DNA from: Agapanthus africanus
Taxonomy: Eukaryota; Streptophyta; Magnoliopsida; Asparagales; Amaryllidaceae
DNA length: 64,000 bases
Direction of reading: 5' to 3'
Assembly: GCA_030015575.1 (NCBI GenBank)
Contig: CM057346.1
Coordinates: forward strand, 563,648,315-563,712,314
Shown here: positions 22,081 through 32,639 of the stretch, in pieces
How positions within the stretch are numbered: position 1 is the stretch's first letter
Layout: each line of letters opens with the position of its first letter
Translations under genes and position numbers: made by a program
Notes under the pieces: model-generated
What the model was told of the DNA's origin: nothing
Databases searched by the model: none
What the model saw: only the letters and a program-made list of their open reading frames with translations

Positions 22081-22715
22081 GGACTGTGGAGTCCTTAAAA
22101 TCCATGGACTATGATGCCCTTAACCTCGACCGTAGTGTCTTAAAACTAACGATCAACCATAATGATTCTAGACTGGTTTTACCTTGGTTCAAGGGTACAT
22201 ATCTTCACTCCTTTGATATTTGTCGTTGTAATTCTTCAACGTCTTCAAAGAGGTGACAGGTCCCAGTAACCACACATTTCGTAGACTGTGGAGTCCTTAA
22301 ATCCACGGACTATGATGTCCTTAACCTTGACCGTGATGTCTTAAAACTAACAACGGACTGTGGAGTCCTTAAATCCACGGACTATGATGTCTTTAACCTT
22401 GACCGTGATGTCTTAAAACTAACATTAGACTGTGAAGTCCTTAAATCCACGGACTATGATGTCCTTAACCTTAACCGTGTTGTCTTAAAACTAACATTGG
22501 ACTGTGGAGTCCTTAAATCCACGGACTATGATGTCCTTAACCTTGACTGTGATGTCTTAAAACTAACATTGGACTGTGGAGTCCTTAAACCCATGGACTA
22601 TGACGTCCTTAACCTCGACCGTAATGTCTTAAAACTAGAAACGGACGGCGGAGTCCATAAATCCACGGACTATGATGTCCTTTACCTCGACCGTGATGTC
22701 TGTAAACTATGGTAC
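22081..22715 (+). repeat. Tandem GGACTGTGGAGTCC/GGACTATGATGTCC repeat, unit about 71 bp
   Basis: Units of about 71 bp read GGACTGTGGAGTCCTTAAATCCACGGACTATGATGTCCTTAACCTTGACCGTGATGTCTTAAAACTAACA. A short stretch at 22170-22290 is nearly the same as the LTR sequence before the LTR GGAC array ('ggttcaagggtacat...cctttgatatttgtcgttgtaatt'). The LTR-type array has therefore been copied into, or shared with, the internal region. Confidence 0.85.
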
Positions 22716-22774
22716 CCTGGAAAACATCCAGAGCAACCCCTAACCCCGTGAAATACGGATAAGGGCAACTGCAC

Positions 22775-22985
22775 CCAGCACTTGTGGGTCCTCACGACTC
22801 GTAAGGAAGCAAATTCTCTTGTGAGATCCTTACGACTTTCAAGGGAAAACAAGCTTAAGAATCCTCATAATTTTTAAGGAGAAATTACACCTATGGGATC
22901 CTTTCGACCTGTAGGGAGAAAAAAAACTCTTTATGAGACCCTCACGGCTCATAAAGTCCAAAAGTCTTAGGAGGCAGATCTTAAC
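22775..22985 (+). repeat. Third block of inverted words, as at 20080-20660
   Basis: Same sequence of short hairpins ('gtgggtcctcacgactcgtaag', 'gtgagatccttacgactttcaag', 'gaccctcacggctcataaag') as the two earlier blocks. Confidence 0.75.
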
Positions 22986-23195
22986 CCTGAATCCTAAGCC
23001 ATCGCTGCCGTGCAAGGAGATCAAGATAGACTATCCGCAGAATACATTCAATAAAAAGGGACACGCCATTGAGAAGAAAAATATGCCTTTTATTCATGAA
23101 CCAACATGGATACAAAGTAAAATTTGTGAAAGAACAAAAAATGTATACTCTTATTCAGGAGTATATACAAAAAGAAAAAATGGATATACAAGTCT

Positions 23196-23678
23196 TCAGG
23201 CCGGCGGGCAATTTAGCAGCTTGGTCAGCTCATCCCTCTTCCGCTGGGCCACGCCTTCGTGATTCAGTATCGCCAGAAGACGGGCCTCCGCCTGAGCCTG
23301 CTGGGCCTGATACGAGGCAATCCGGCCTTCAAGCTCTTTCTCGGTAGCCTTGTGAGCCTCAACCCTTTCGCAAGTGAACACGATATCTTTATCGAGGGCC
23401 ACCACCTCTTTGATAGACTCTTGAAGTACTCGCCAGAGTTCACACGCTTTGTTGGCCTTGGCTGTAAGGTTGGCTTGGAGTTCACTCAGCGCTTTCGAAG
23501 CCAGCTCCCTCTCCGAGAATTTGCGGCCAAGCCTCTTCTCGCACGACACCATGTTCACCACGCACCGCTCTATCAAGCCCTGTAAGCTCACCTTCGCAGC
23601 CACAGCCTATGGAGTAGGATATGTACGCTCAAGACTGTATAAACAAGCCTCCATTCGACGGCAATAGTCGATCTGAAA
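23196..23678 (-). pseudogene. Antisense ORF C of N: coiled-coil protein, one stop
   Basis: Minus strand. The open frame can start at ATG 23654-23652. It is preceded by a plausible splice acceptor (tgtTTCAG at 23673-23675), so coding sequence may begin at an exon edge (IDYCRRMEACLYSLERTY). One TAG lies at 23609-23607; otherwise it is open to TGA 23196. The C-terminal two thirds are strongly helical with heptad-like spacing (LASKALSELQANL, EKELEGRIASYQAQQAQAEA). No known domain was recognised. It lies opposite to gag-pol, 3.5 kb behind the pol stop, as do extra ORFs known in some Tat elements. A protein-interaction role is only a guess. Confidence 0.6.
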
Positions 23679-23965
23679 CACGCACACTTCACCTGATATG
23701 GGAGGCAAAAAAAGGGGAAATTTCCGATGCGGACCCTATCAAGCATGCATTTGCGACTATATGAATATTCGAAAAGAACTGATACCCGAAGCTCTGATGT
23801 GCATGCAACATAATGGTAGTACTTGCAATTAAAGAAAGTTCTCATGGGAGGAATATGAAGCTCATTTACGCAGGCAAAACACACGTACAAGTGCACAACA
23901 AACATGAAAATTCAATATAAAGCACGCAACAACTAACAAAAAAGGAGTACACTAATTTGAATATA

Positions 23966-24498
23966 CTACGCTAGCGGAAAAAGGTCACCAAACAAACGAT
24001 CGGTGGCACAAGGGTTAACAAAACAAAGAGCAAAATTCTCCATCTCTCTTTCTGCCTTCTCCAACACATCGAAGCGACGGTTCTCGCGAGGAGTCGCTCC
24101 CCACCGATTGGCGCCATGTTCGTCCGCAAAAGCAGACATAATAGCCCGCCGGGCTCTTATTTAGCCCAACAGGTGAACCGAGCAATCTTTCAAAGCCTGA
24201 GTAATCAGGCACGCTTCGTGAAAACGCTCGAGCTTGTCTTCAACCGCGTCAAGCATCGCCAGGGTTATCTCCGCTGGGTGAGAAGGGATGTCAGCAAGCA
24301 CGGCAGCAAGAATCATCCGGAGCCAAAGGGATCCCATTGGGAGGGGGACCCTCTACGGATCAAGAGATCATATATCGCCGAATTACATTCGTCATCAGCA
24401 AGAAGGGGATCCACCAGTCGTGCAGCAAAGCAAGGAATCATCTCCTCGATAAGTACTTCCCATGGCTGTCGACGAGCATGGGGGCGGTTGCAAGCCAT
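23966..24498 (-). pseudogene. Antisense ORF B of N: unknown protein, one stop and one frameshift
   Basis: Minus strand. It starts at ATG 24498 (MACNRPHARRQPWEVLIEEM). The first 61 codons run to an apparent stop. Coding sense then continues one base out of frame (MILAAVLADIPSHPAEITLA, then EDKLERFHEACLITQALKDC), meets a TAA, and goes on in that frame to ENRRFDVLEKAEREMENFAL and the stop at 23966-23968. Codon choice and the run of amphipathic helices support a once-real protein of about 175 residues. A TTATAA at 24585-24590 could be its TATA. No family recognised. Confidence 0.55.
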
Positions 24499-24961
24499 GG
24501 TACTCAGTTGTTTCCTCAGGATAAATCACATTAAATTGAGAATAGATTTCTCTGTGAAGAGAAAAAGAAGGCTATGGTCTCAGGTTATAAAGAGAAACAT
24601 TAAATGCTGCGCACGGAGAATATTGCATGATGGAACTATTTCCGAGGTCCAAAAAAGGGAAGGTATTGGAAATCAAGGAGATGGAACTATTTCCAAGGCT
24701 CCTTTTCTGCATCTAATGCTGTGCACAAAAAATATGGCATGAAAAATTAAACAGCCCCATCAAAAGGGCCCCACGTGCAGAGCACGTGAGCACCAAACTT
24801 GATATGCGCTGAAAAGTAAAATGGCGTCTCACACGCCGAACACGTCAGCAGCAACAATGACAATATAACAAAATCCCAGAAAGAAGGCATGCAAACACAG
24901 AAGGGAAGGAAAAACTTATTACTCATACTTTAAAAGTTCATACAAAAATAAGAAGAAACAA

Positions 24962-25473
24962 TTACAATGGCAAGACCTCAGATTCGAGGCATGGATTAAG
25001 AAACTCAAAAGTGACTTTGTCCAAGATCTTCCAGGCATTTCGAACCATCCTAGTATGTTTTCTCTCACGATCACAAGCGTCGGGATCCTCACGGATGTCC
25101 TCCACCCTCCGATAACCAGCAAGTATGGCCGACTGCTGAAAATCCTAATGCAAGAGATCAATGAGATTGTCTCGCCTTCTCTTCGAGATTAGGCTCATCA
25201 GATACACCGAATGCACTTTATCCTCGGCGACATCCAATGCCCCGAGCGGTACGCCGGTGCAAAAGAGAGGGAGCGCCCCCTAGATCACTAGCACGATGAG
25301 TTTCAAAAGAGAAGAGCGACGAGGGAGTAACCGACCATTGTACTCGTCAAAGCGGCTCATGATCTCAGCATACTGAACGTTAGTAAACTCCTGGTTCTGG
25401 CTGCGGCCCAGTACACGAATGTTTCCGTAAGAAATGATTTCATCAAGATCATACAAATGAGCGTCCATAATAC
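24962..25473 (-). pseudogene. Antisense ORF A of N: unknown protein, two stops
   Basis: Minus strand. ATG at 25468-25466 lies 5 bases after a good splice acceptor (TTTTTATTTCAG|GT, AG at 25475-25474). The frame reads MDAHLYDLDEIISYGNIRVL at the start and FTNVQYAEIMSRFDEYNGRL at about residue 29, then a TAG at 25282, AGYRRVEDIREDPDACDRER in the last third, a second TAG near 25145 and the natural TAA at 24964-24962. It would have about 168 residues. Both internal stops can come from single base changes. No family recognised. With the upstream TATA and donor it forms a believable two-exon antisense gene. Confidence 0.6.
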
Positions 25474-25959
25474 CTGAAATAAAAATCATGAGAATTTAAT
25501 AGACAAACTAATCAAGAAGAATACTTGTCTAAATAAACAAAGGATTTCAAGCAACTCTGTACATTCCCTAGGGAAAGGCACCATTGCAAGATTCTTCCTC
25601 TTGGTTACAGAAGACAACTCAGGGCAATGAAACCCCAAGAAGTCCCCATGGGAAGAACTTAGTTCCTCATAGGAATTAAATTCCTTTTTGAAAAAGGGAA
25701 TAAAATTCCTAGAAATTTTTTGTTCCAGAGCCAGAGCTCCTTGACTATAGAGTTAAATTCCATGGAAAAGACAGACACCACCACCGATCCCTGAAGACCA
25801 GAGAAACTTTAAAAGATCTAGTATTTGAAGATTAGATGGTTTTCTGTTTTTGTTAAGGAACTTAAAAAATGGGTTCTTGTCAAAAGGGAAACCCTTGGTG
25901 TGGATTTAAAATCCCGTGGTGAAATCTGTGAAATCTCTTCGTTCGTTCAAGAGCATTAC
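25474..25959 (-). other. Putative leader intron of antisense transcript in N
   Basis: Donor CTCTTCAG|GTAATG (exon ends at 25960) and acceptor TTTATTTCAG (25475-25474) give a 486-nt intron in the leader of ORF A. It contains the same TTTAA-centred palindromes as the LTR leader (e.g. aggaattaaattcct near 25670). Splicing is predicted, not shown. Confidence 0.5.
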
Positions 25960-26112
25960 CTGAAGAGATGGGTCTTTCTTCAACAGAGTTAAACTCTGGA
26001 AAATTTGCAAGACAGAGAACTAAGCTCTGAGAAACGAGAATTAAATTCTCAGAAGAAAAGATAGCCAAAGGAGGAAGATGAAGGAGTGGGGGCGCTTCTG
26101 AAGAGACCCCTG

Positions 26113-26122
26113 CATTTATAGG
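26113..26122 (-). promoter_or_regulatory. Antisense TATA box before the 3' LTR of N
   Basis: On the minus strand the sequence reads CCTATAAATGCAGGGGTC, with CTATAAATG at 26121-26113. It is followed by a C/T-rich leader (about 26090-25960) carrying GAGAATTTAATTCTC and AGAGTTTAACTCT palindromes like those downstream of the LTR TATA. It lies about 110 bp outside the 3' LTR and points towards ORFs A, B and C. Confidence 0.6.
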
Positions 26123-26221
26123 ATGTGATGGAAACGCTTCATCTCTCCGATTCCCTAAATGGATCTAACGGTCACAAAAGTGACAGCATTGCACTCACGT
26201 GCAGACACGTGAGAGCAACAC

Positions 26222-26233
26222 TGTGGGGGTATT
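26222..26233 (+). other. Polypurine tract of N
   Basis: TGTGGGGGTATT directly before the 3' LTR start TGTTCCC; the G-run is the likely plus-strand primer. Confidence 0.7.
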
Positions 26234-29208
26234 TGTTCCCTGATTAAAAATCAGGAAAAAACTTAAAAAGAGACATCACGTGCTCACACGTGACCAATGG
26301 TCACGTGTCGGCACATGATTGTTAAAGCAGCGGCATGAAACAGAGCACAGAAGAAGAATCCATTCGGGGGTCACGTGCTTACACGTGACCGGGGTCACGT
26401 GCTCACACGTGACCAAAGGTCACATGTCAACACGTGACTGGCTTTAAAAGCCTTATGGTTTAACAGAATTAAATTCTAAAAAAGATCATTTAAATCTTTC
26501 CAAAATAGAGAAGAATTAAGGAGAACTGTTGGATTAAGAATCCAAGGGTGATTAAATATCACCAATTTATGGAAAAATCTTGGACAAGGAAAGATTTCCC
26601 CTGAATCTCACCGAAATAACAAATAGAATATTTTTGGATTGAAACATCCAACGGTGAATAAAATTCACCTAGTAATCTAAAGGCTCAGATTAATGATGAA
26701 AACAAATTAAATCTTTCAGTGAGAGATTTACTAAACAAAATTGATTCTTTTCCTCCTCCTATAAATAGGAGTCGAGAAGGGAGAATTAAAAAAAGGAGGA
26801 GAGACAGAATTTTGGAGAGAACTTTGAAGAGAATTTTAGCATCTTGAAAATTCAGAAAGAAAAACCCTAGGTGAGAAAAAGAAAGAGGATCAAAATTCAG
26901 AAAAAAGAGAATTTAATTCTCAAAGATCTAAGAGTTTAACTCTTTTGAAAAGAACTTAGTTCTTTCTCTGGTTGAAGATCTGCAAAGTGCACATCTCCCC
27001 ATAAGTTGAGAATTTAATTCTCATCGGGTCGAGATCCTGCCATGCAGATCTAAAACTTAGAGGAAGAATTGAGTTTGGAGAATTTAATTCTCCCAAAGTT
27101 ATAGGAATTTAATTCCTCCAAGATAAAATCAGGGTTTAACCCTATATGAGAATTCAATTCTCCAAAATTATAGGAATTTAATTCCTTCAAGATGGACAAA
27201 ACTAGGGTTTAACCCTAATTGGGAATTTAATTCCCTCAAGCTCGCAGGAATTTAATTCCTCTTAAAATGAAATTAGGGTTTCACCCTATGCCAGAACTTG
27301 ATTCTTTACATATATGGGAATTTAATTCCCCCAAAAGGAAAATTAGGGTTTAACCCTACCTAAGAATATAATTCTTCCAAAGAGAATAGGAACTTAATTC
27401 CTCCAAAGTTATAGCTAGGATTTAACCCTACGAAGAATTTAATTCTTAAAAAGATAAAGAAATCTTCAAACAGGCAAGAAGCAGGGTCACGTGTCCCCAC
27501 GTGACCCCTGTAAAGATCCGCAGAAAAGAACTCAGAGGCAACGCCTCACTTGCTCTACGTGACCCCTGAAGCACAGAAATAAAAAGCAAAAGAAATAGAA
27601 GCTCTGGGCGCTCTCACGTGTTACCATGTGACCCCTTGGCAAATCAGCACCCAAATCCCCGTCACGTGTCAGCATGTGATACTCCAAAATCAAATACATA
27701 AAGTATTTAATACTTTTTGTATAACAGAATAAAGGGAATCTGGTCCCACCTTCGGGCGCTCTCACATGTCCATATGTGACCCCTTTTTCTTTAGTGTTTT
27801 GACACTAATTAGAGATCTTTATTCCCAGTGTTTAACACTGATTTTTCTTAGTGTTTAACACTAATTTGAAAACCCTATTTGCAGTGTTTAACACTGATTA
27901 TTTTCTAGTGTTTGACACTAAATCGAAAACTATATTTCCAGTGTTTAACACTGATTGTTCTTTTAGTGTTTAACACTAGTTTGAGAATTCTGTCCCTACT
28001 GTTTAACACTTTTGTTATTTAGTGTTTAACACTACTTTTAGCCAAATTGGCTAATCTTTCAGAGGAAAAGCCTCCCCTTCAATTGAACCTCAAAATTGAA
28101 TAACATCCAGAGCTACAACAGAAATGTTATCAAGCCCCTCAAAACTTCTTTGGACTGGAACCAGACAAATGTCAAACAGTCCTACAAAGGGTCAGACTTA
28201 ATTGGACTTAGCCCAAGTTGGCCATAAGTCCTCAATCCAGACTTAACTGAGCCAATGGGCTCACAATATAATTAATTGGTCTTGGTTCCAAATTGGGCTA
28301 CAGATCATTTAATCTACATTGGTTCAAGGGTACATCTCTTCACTCCTTTGATATTTGTCGTTGTAATTCCTTATCGTCTTCAAGGAGGTGACGGGTCCCA
28401 ACAACCATACATTTCACGGACTGTGGGGTCCTTGAACTCATGGACTATGATGTCCTTAACCTTGACCGTGATGTCTTAAAACTAACAACGGACTATAATG
28501 TCCTTAACCTTGACCGTGATGTCTTAAAACTAACATCAGACTGTGGAGTCCTTAAATCCATGGACTATGATGTCCTTAACCTTGACCTCAATGTCTTAAA
28601 ACTAACATTGGACCGCAATGTCCTTAAACTACCTATCGACCGCAACGTCACTAAACTAAATAACAGAGCCCCCAATGCTCTCTTGTCGGATCTAAATGAT
28701 CCCGTTAAGTTGATCTTAGTCTAAAATTAGACTAACGTATCATTAACAAACGTTTAAGTTGACCTTAGTCTCAAATAAGGCTAACGTGTCCTTAAACACA
28801 ACCCCCAAACCCAAATCTAAGAAAGATACGGATTTGGACTAGTCTACGCCCTACGGGCGACAACATAACTTAGTCTCCGTATACAATCTACGGCAACCAA
28901 ACACAAAACAAACACCCACGACACGAGGTGACCATATGGAGAAGGAGAAAGTTGTTACCGCGATGCGGTAGCGTAATTAACTGTAGGGGCTTGCGCCTGC
29001 AGGGAAGAGCGTCCCCACAATCAAAAACCCCTCAAACGAGGGGGAATCTGACGAAATCTGCTACATCGGCCGCATCCGTTTAAACCTTCGATACATGATG
29101 CCATAAATCAACTTGGCATCTTCGAAGAGGTGGACGGATAGCACCTATTAGCATCTGCCCCGAATCTCAGGCAAAACGTTCTGTCGTGCCGTCTTTCGGA
29201 GGGGAACA
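26234..29208 (+). repeat. 3' LTR of N (2975 bp)
   Basis: Begins TGTTCCC, ends GGGAACA, and is followed by AGGGC (29209-29213). TATA box at 26760-26767. It contains the same palindrome fields as the 5' LTR. By eye, differences are a few per cent at most plus small indels. Confidence 0.92.
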
Positions 29209-29213
29209 AGGGC

Positions 29214-29356
29214 GTGACAGGTTTTGTTGGTGGCCCATGCAGGTCAGTTCTGCATGAAGTCTTAAGCAATATATCTCAAGAATTATAAGATTTAGCAACT
29301 ATACATTCTTTACATTTCTAATTTCTTGAATCGATCCTAACCATTCATTTTCTATC
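29214..29356 (+). other. End of H 5' LTR and H leader
   Basis: GTGACA (29214-29219) completes the interrupted 5' LTR of H. The following leader (ggttttgttggtggcccatgc...) holds no clear initiator-Met PBS; the primer tRNA is not identified. No ORF. Confidence 0.6.
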
Positions 29357-30447
29357 ATGGTCATGGATTCTCCCAACAACACCAGCACGAACGTTAATGG
29401 AAACACCCACCGCCTACTCTACCACCCCACCTACCATTGCAGCTCCCATTAATAAGTAAACGGTACTACTTGAGGCTATCAAGAGCCTCTTAGAGGGTCA
29501 GCAGCAGCAGACTGCTATCCTCATGCACCGTCCAGAAGCCGAGACACCTGGAGTCAAACAATTCAAGGCACTGCACCCGAAACATTTCTCTGGAAAAGAG
29601 AACCCACTGAAGGCAGTAGAATGAGCTCAGTCGATAAAAGATGATCTGGTAGTAGCACAAGTTCCAGAGATTGCTTGGGTGAGGGTTGCGAAATTGCAAC
29701 TAACAGACAATGCCAGAGTCTGGTGGAAGGCAGAAGAAAGCAGTCTTGCCCAACCAATTGAATGGAAGACGTTTCGCGATATGTTCGATGCAAAATACTT
29801 CCCTGAGACTGCCCGTTTCGACATGGAACAACAGTCCATTCATCTACAACAAGGCTCGATGTGGGTCAAGTCTGTGGATGAATACGATATTGAGTTTACC
29901 ATACTTAGCAGGTAAGAGATTGTCTCAAATTCAATTCCTGATATCGCTTACTACACTGCTAACATAAGGTTGTAACAGGTTCGTTGTACACCTCATCCCG
30001 ACTGATGAAATTCGGGCCAGACGATTCCAACAGGGCTTAGACCTGGAAATTCAAACGGCATTAGCCATAGGCAATTACCCGACCCATGAACTCGCCGTGA
30101 AGGCAGCTCGCCGTTATGAAGCGGTGGTGAAGAAGAAGGGTAAGCCCCAGACTGCTGGAATCAAACGTCCTGCCACACAGATGACAGGAGGAGCCTCTTC
30201 TAGGCCAACTTTTGCACCCAAGAGACCGGGAGGATCATTTAACCGGTTCAGTCCAGACTTTTGTTTCTATTGCAAGAGGAATGAACACCTGGCGAAATAC
30301 TGCAGGCGTGCAAATGGCCTGTGTTTGGTTTGTGGCCCATCTACTTACGCAATAGGAGCATGTCCATATCATTTCAACCCAGCTCCAGCACCTAGACCCA
30401 CAATCACAGTCCCGCAGCGGCCATCTATTCAGGCTCATGCACCCTAA
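29357..30447 (+). pseudogene. H gag with CCHC knuckle
   Basis: The start region (ATG 29357 or 29363) is out of frame with the body, so the beginning is damaged. The capsid part reads FSGKENPLKAVE, a TGA where Trp is usual, WKTFRDMFDAKYFPETAR and EYDIEFTILSR. A 67-nt intron-like insertion (29912-29978) then interrupts the frame exactly between bases of an Arg codon, after which the family pattern continues (FVVHLIPTDEIRARRFQQGL). The nucleocapsid knuckle CFYCKRNEHLAKYC is at about 30264-30305, with an extra C-x2-C just behind it. A TAA/TAG region ends the block at 30447. Packages the genomic RNA in related elements. Confidence 0.8.
29912..29978 (+). other. Intron-like insertion in H gag (67 nt)
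   Basis: AG|GTAAGAG at the left and TGTAACAG|G at the right. Removing it restores both frame and the gag family pattern (..TILSR / FVVHLIP..). The segment itself has stops and no relation to gag. Confidence 0.65.
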
Positions 30448-30603
30448 CTTGCTCTCCGTGCACCACCTCCACGTAGACCTCTTGCACAGCCTCCTCGTCA
30501 ATTCCATCAGGCACAGAGAAACATGCCTCAAGGGCAGAGAAACGTACCCCAAAGACAGAGGAATCTGCCTCCAGCATAGAGGAATGTACCCAGACGTCAG
30601 GCT

Positions 30604-31339
30604 TTCACAATGACGGTTGAGGAAGCCGAAGCCACTGGCCAAGTAATCACTGGCAATTCCCAATTCTTTCACATTTTTTCAATCCATGTATATCACTATA
30701 TTTTTCCTGTATCTAAAACCAACCTCATACAACTTATGTACTATACTAGTAGCCTCCCTACCTGCTTTAGAACTCTTCAACACTGGAGCATCACATTGTT
30801 TCATGTCGCAACGATTCGTGAGAATGCATGCGATTCCCGTGAAGCCACTCATTTCAAGCTGGAATATCAGTTCCGGGAATGGAGTATTAAAAGCAACTAT
30901 GGGATTTGATCAGTGTCCAGTTGTAGTTTGCGGACGAGAATTCTACATGAATTTCAAAGTACTGGACATCCTAAATTTCGATGTTGTGTTGGGAATGGAC
31001 TGGCTGGGAGTTTTTTATGCTACGATTGACTGCCGTCAAAAGAGAGTAGTATTTGAGATACAAGACCATCTAGTCTTCTACTTCAAGAGTGGAGATAGAA
31101 CGTTGGAGTCAGGAATCTTCCGTGCTGAACCAAAGAATGCAGAAGTGTTTACTCTACCGGCGGAAGAAGAAAAGCCAGAGGTAGTTCGAGAGTTCGAGGA
31201 TGTGTTCCCTGAAGATACATCAGGTTTGCCTACCGATCGAGCTCTTGAATTCAGCATTGATTTACTACCTGGTGCGCAACCGGTAATCAAAGCTCCGTAC
31301 CGGTTAAGTCCAGAAGGATTGAAGGAGATCCGCATTTAG
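30604..31339 (+). pseudogene. H aspartic protease and start of RT
   Basis: TVEEAEATGQVITG, then about 95 nt that do not fit the family and shift the frame by one, then SLPALELFNTGASHCFMSQR (about 30755). The active site reads NTGA where DTGA or DSGA is expected, an Asp-to-Asn change that would inactivate it. VVLGMDWLGVFYATIDC (about 30985) is the C-terminal protease motif. FEDVFPEDTSGLPTDRALEF begins the pre-RT region. A TAG at 31337 falls where related elements have Gln. The odd 95 nt may be another degenerate intron. Confidence 0.75.
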
Positions 31340-32520
31340 TTAGACAAACTCCTAAAGAAAGGTTGGATTCATCCCAGTACTTCAAGCTGGGGATCTCCTG
31401 TATTACTCGTGAAGAAGAAAGAAGGTTCATACAGGATATGTGTAGATTATCAAGCTCTGAACAAAGTGACGATCAAGAACAAGTATCCACTACCGCATAT
31501 CGATGATCTATTCGATTAGCTAAGTGGGTCTTGTGTATTTTCGAAGCTAGATCTTCTTTCGGGTTATCATTAGGTGAAGGTCAAAGAGTCCGATATTCCG
31601 AAGACGGCGTTCCGGACTCGATATGGTCATTATGAGTATCTAGAATGCCATTTGGAGTAACCAATGCACCTGCTATATTCATGAATCTGATGAACCAAGT
31701 CTTTCGAGAGTACTTAGACAGATTCATTGTCAACTTCATCGACGACATCCTGGTGTATTCAAAGAATTGGAAAGAACACGCCGAGCATTTACGGATTGTC
31801 CTGGAGACATTGCGACAACATCGGCTCTATGCCAAGTACAACAAGTGTGAATTTTGGCTAGATCAAGTCAGATTTCTCGGACATATTGTTTCAGGCGAAG
31901 GAATCTCAGTAGATCCAGCTAAGGTGTCAGCTGTCAGCGAGTGGCCGACACCAAAGACCGTGAAAAATATACGAAATTTCTGGGGATTAGCAGGATACTA
32001 CCGACGATTCATTGAAGTTTTCTCGAAGATTTCGGCATCCCTGACCAAGCTCACACGTAAAGATGAATCATTCGTGTAGTCAGAAGCATGTGAAAACGTT
32101 TTTGTAGAATTCAAGTCAAGATTAACTTCTGCTCCTATTCTCGTAATACCGGATTAATCTGGAGGATTTTTTGTGCATTGTGATGGGTTCAGTAAAGGAT
32201 TAGGATGTGTTCTACATCAGCATGGAAAAGTTGTGGCTTTCGCATCGAGACAGCTGAAGGTTCATGAGCGCAACTATCCAACACGTGATCTGAAGTTGGC
32301 AGACGTTATCTTTGCATTTAAGATTTGGTGCCACTATCTTCTGGGAGAACGAGTGGATATATACACGGACCACAAGAGTCTGAAGTATGTATTTACTTAG
32401 AAGAAATTGAACATGCGGCAGAGAAGATGGCTAGAACTCATGGCGGACTTCGACATCAACCTATAATATCATCCTGGGAAGGTGAATGTAGTTCCTGATG
32501 CACTTAGTCGCCAGCCATTA
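31340..32520 (+). pseudogene. H reverse transcriptase and RNase H
   Basis: RT motifs in order: [20 protein letters not shown] (about 31376), [17 protein letters not shown], a TAG, LLSGYH, a TAG, a 2-nt loss near 31642, [20 protein letters not shown] (31645), FIDDILVYS (about 31735, intact catalytic Asp pair) and [17 protein letters not shown]. RNase [20 protein letters not shown] (about 32172), [20 protein letters not shown] and [12 protein letters not shown]. Stops at 32077, 32155, 32398 and 32464 mostly lie at positions where relatives have Gln or Trp. Tekay/Del-type wording. Confidence 0.82.
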
Positions 32521-32639
32521 GTAATGAATCTCATCGCTCAGTGGAAGCTACAACAGGAATTGCACGGATTGGCGATCGAAGTACTTATGCCAGGTAACGA
32601 TTCGTATTTGATGAACTTACAAGTCTAGTCCACTCTTGT

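Larger units (their letters stand above)
7275..29208 (+). mobile_element. Tat-lineage Ty3/gypsy retrotransposon N, 21.9 kb
   Basis: Both LTRs are bounded by the perfect 7-bp inverted termini TGTTCCC...GGGAACA and are flanked by AGGGC. Order: LTR, primer-binding site, a roughly 450-residue pre-gag region, gag, protease, RT, RNase H, a second RNase H (aRNH type), integrase without chromodomain, about 6.5 kb of repeat-rich non-coding sequence with three broken antisense ORFs, polypurine tract, LTR. The second RNase H, the CxYH-type zinc motifs and the extra antisense ORFs fit the Tat lineage of non-chromovirus elements. Pol is closed by about ten stops. N is younger than its host H by nesting. 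Confidence 0.92.

Noticed and set aside
21292..22105. Long minus-strand ORFs (up to 183 codons) over the 170-bp repeats
   Set aside because: They consist of the repeat unit read several times. Open frames are expected when one unit lacks a stop; no other coding evidence.
22081..22715. CRISPR-like array
   Set aside because: Units are contiguous tandem repeats with no unique spacers, in plant retrotransposon DNA without cas genes.
23588..23905. Cys-rich minus-strand ORF overlapping ORF C start
   Set aside because: Different frame from the coiled-coil coding sequence; no continuation and composition unlike its neighbours.
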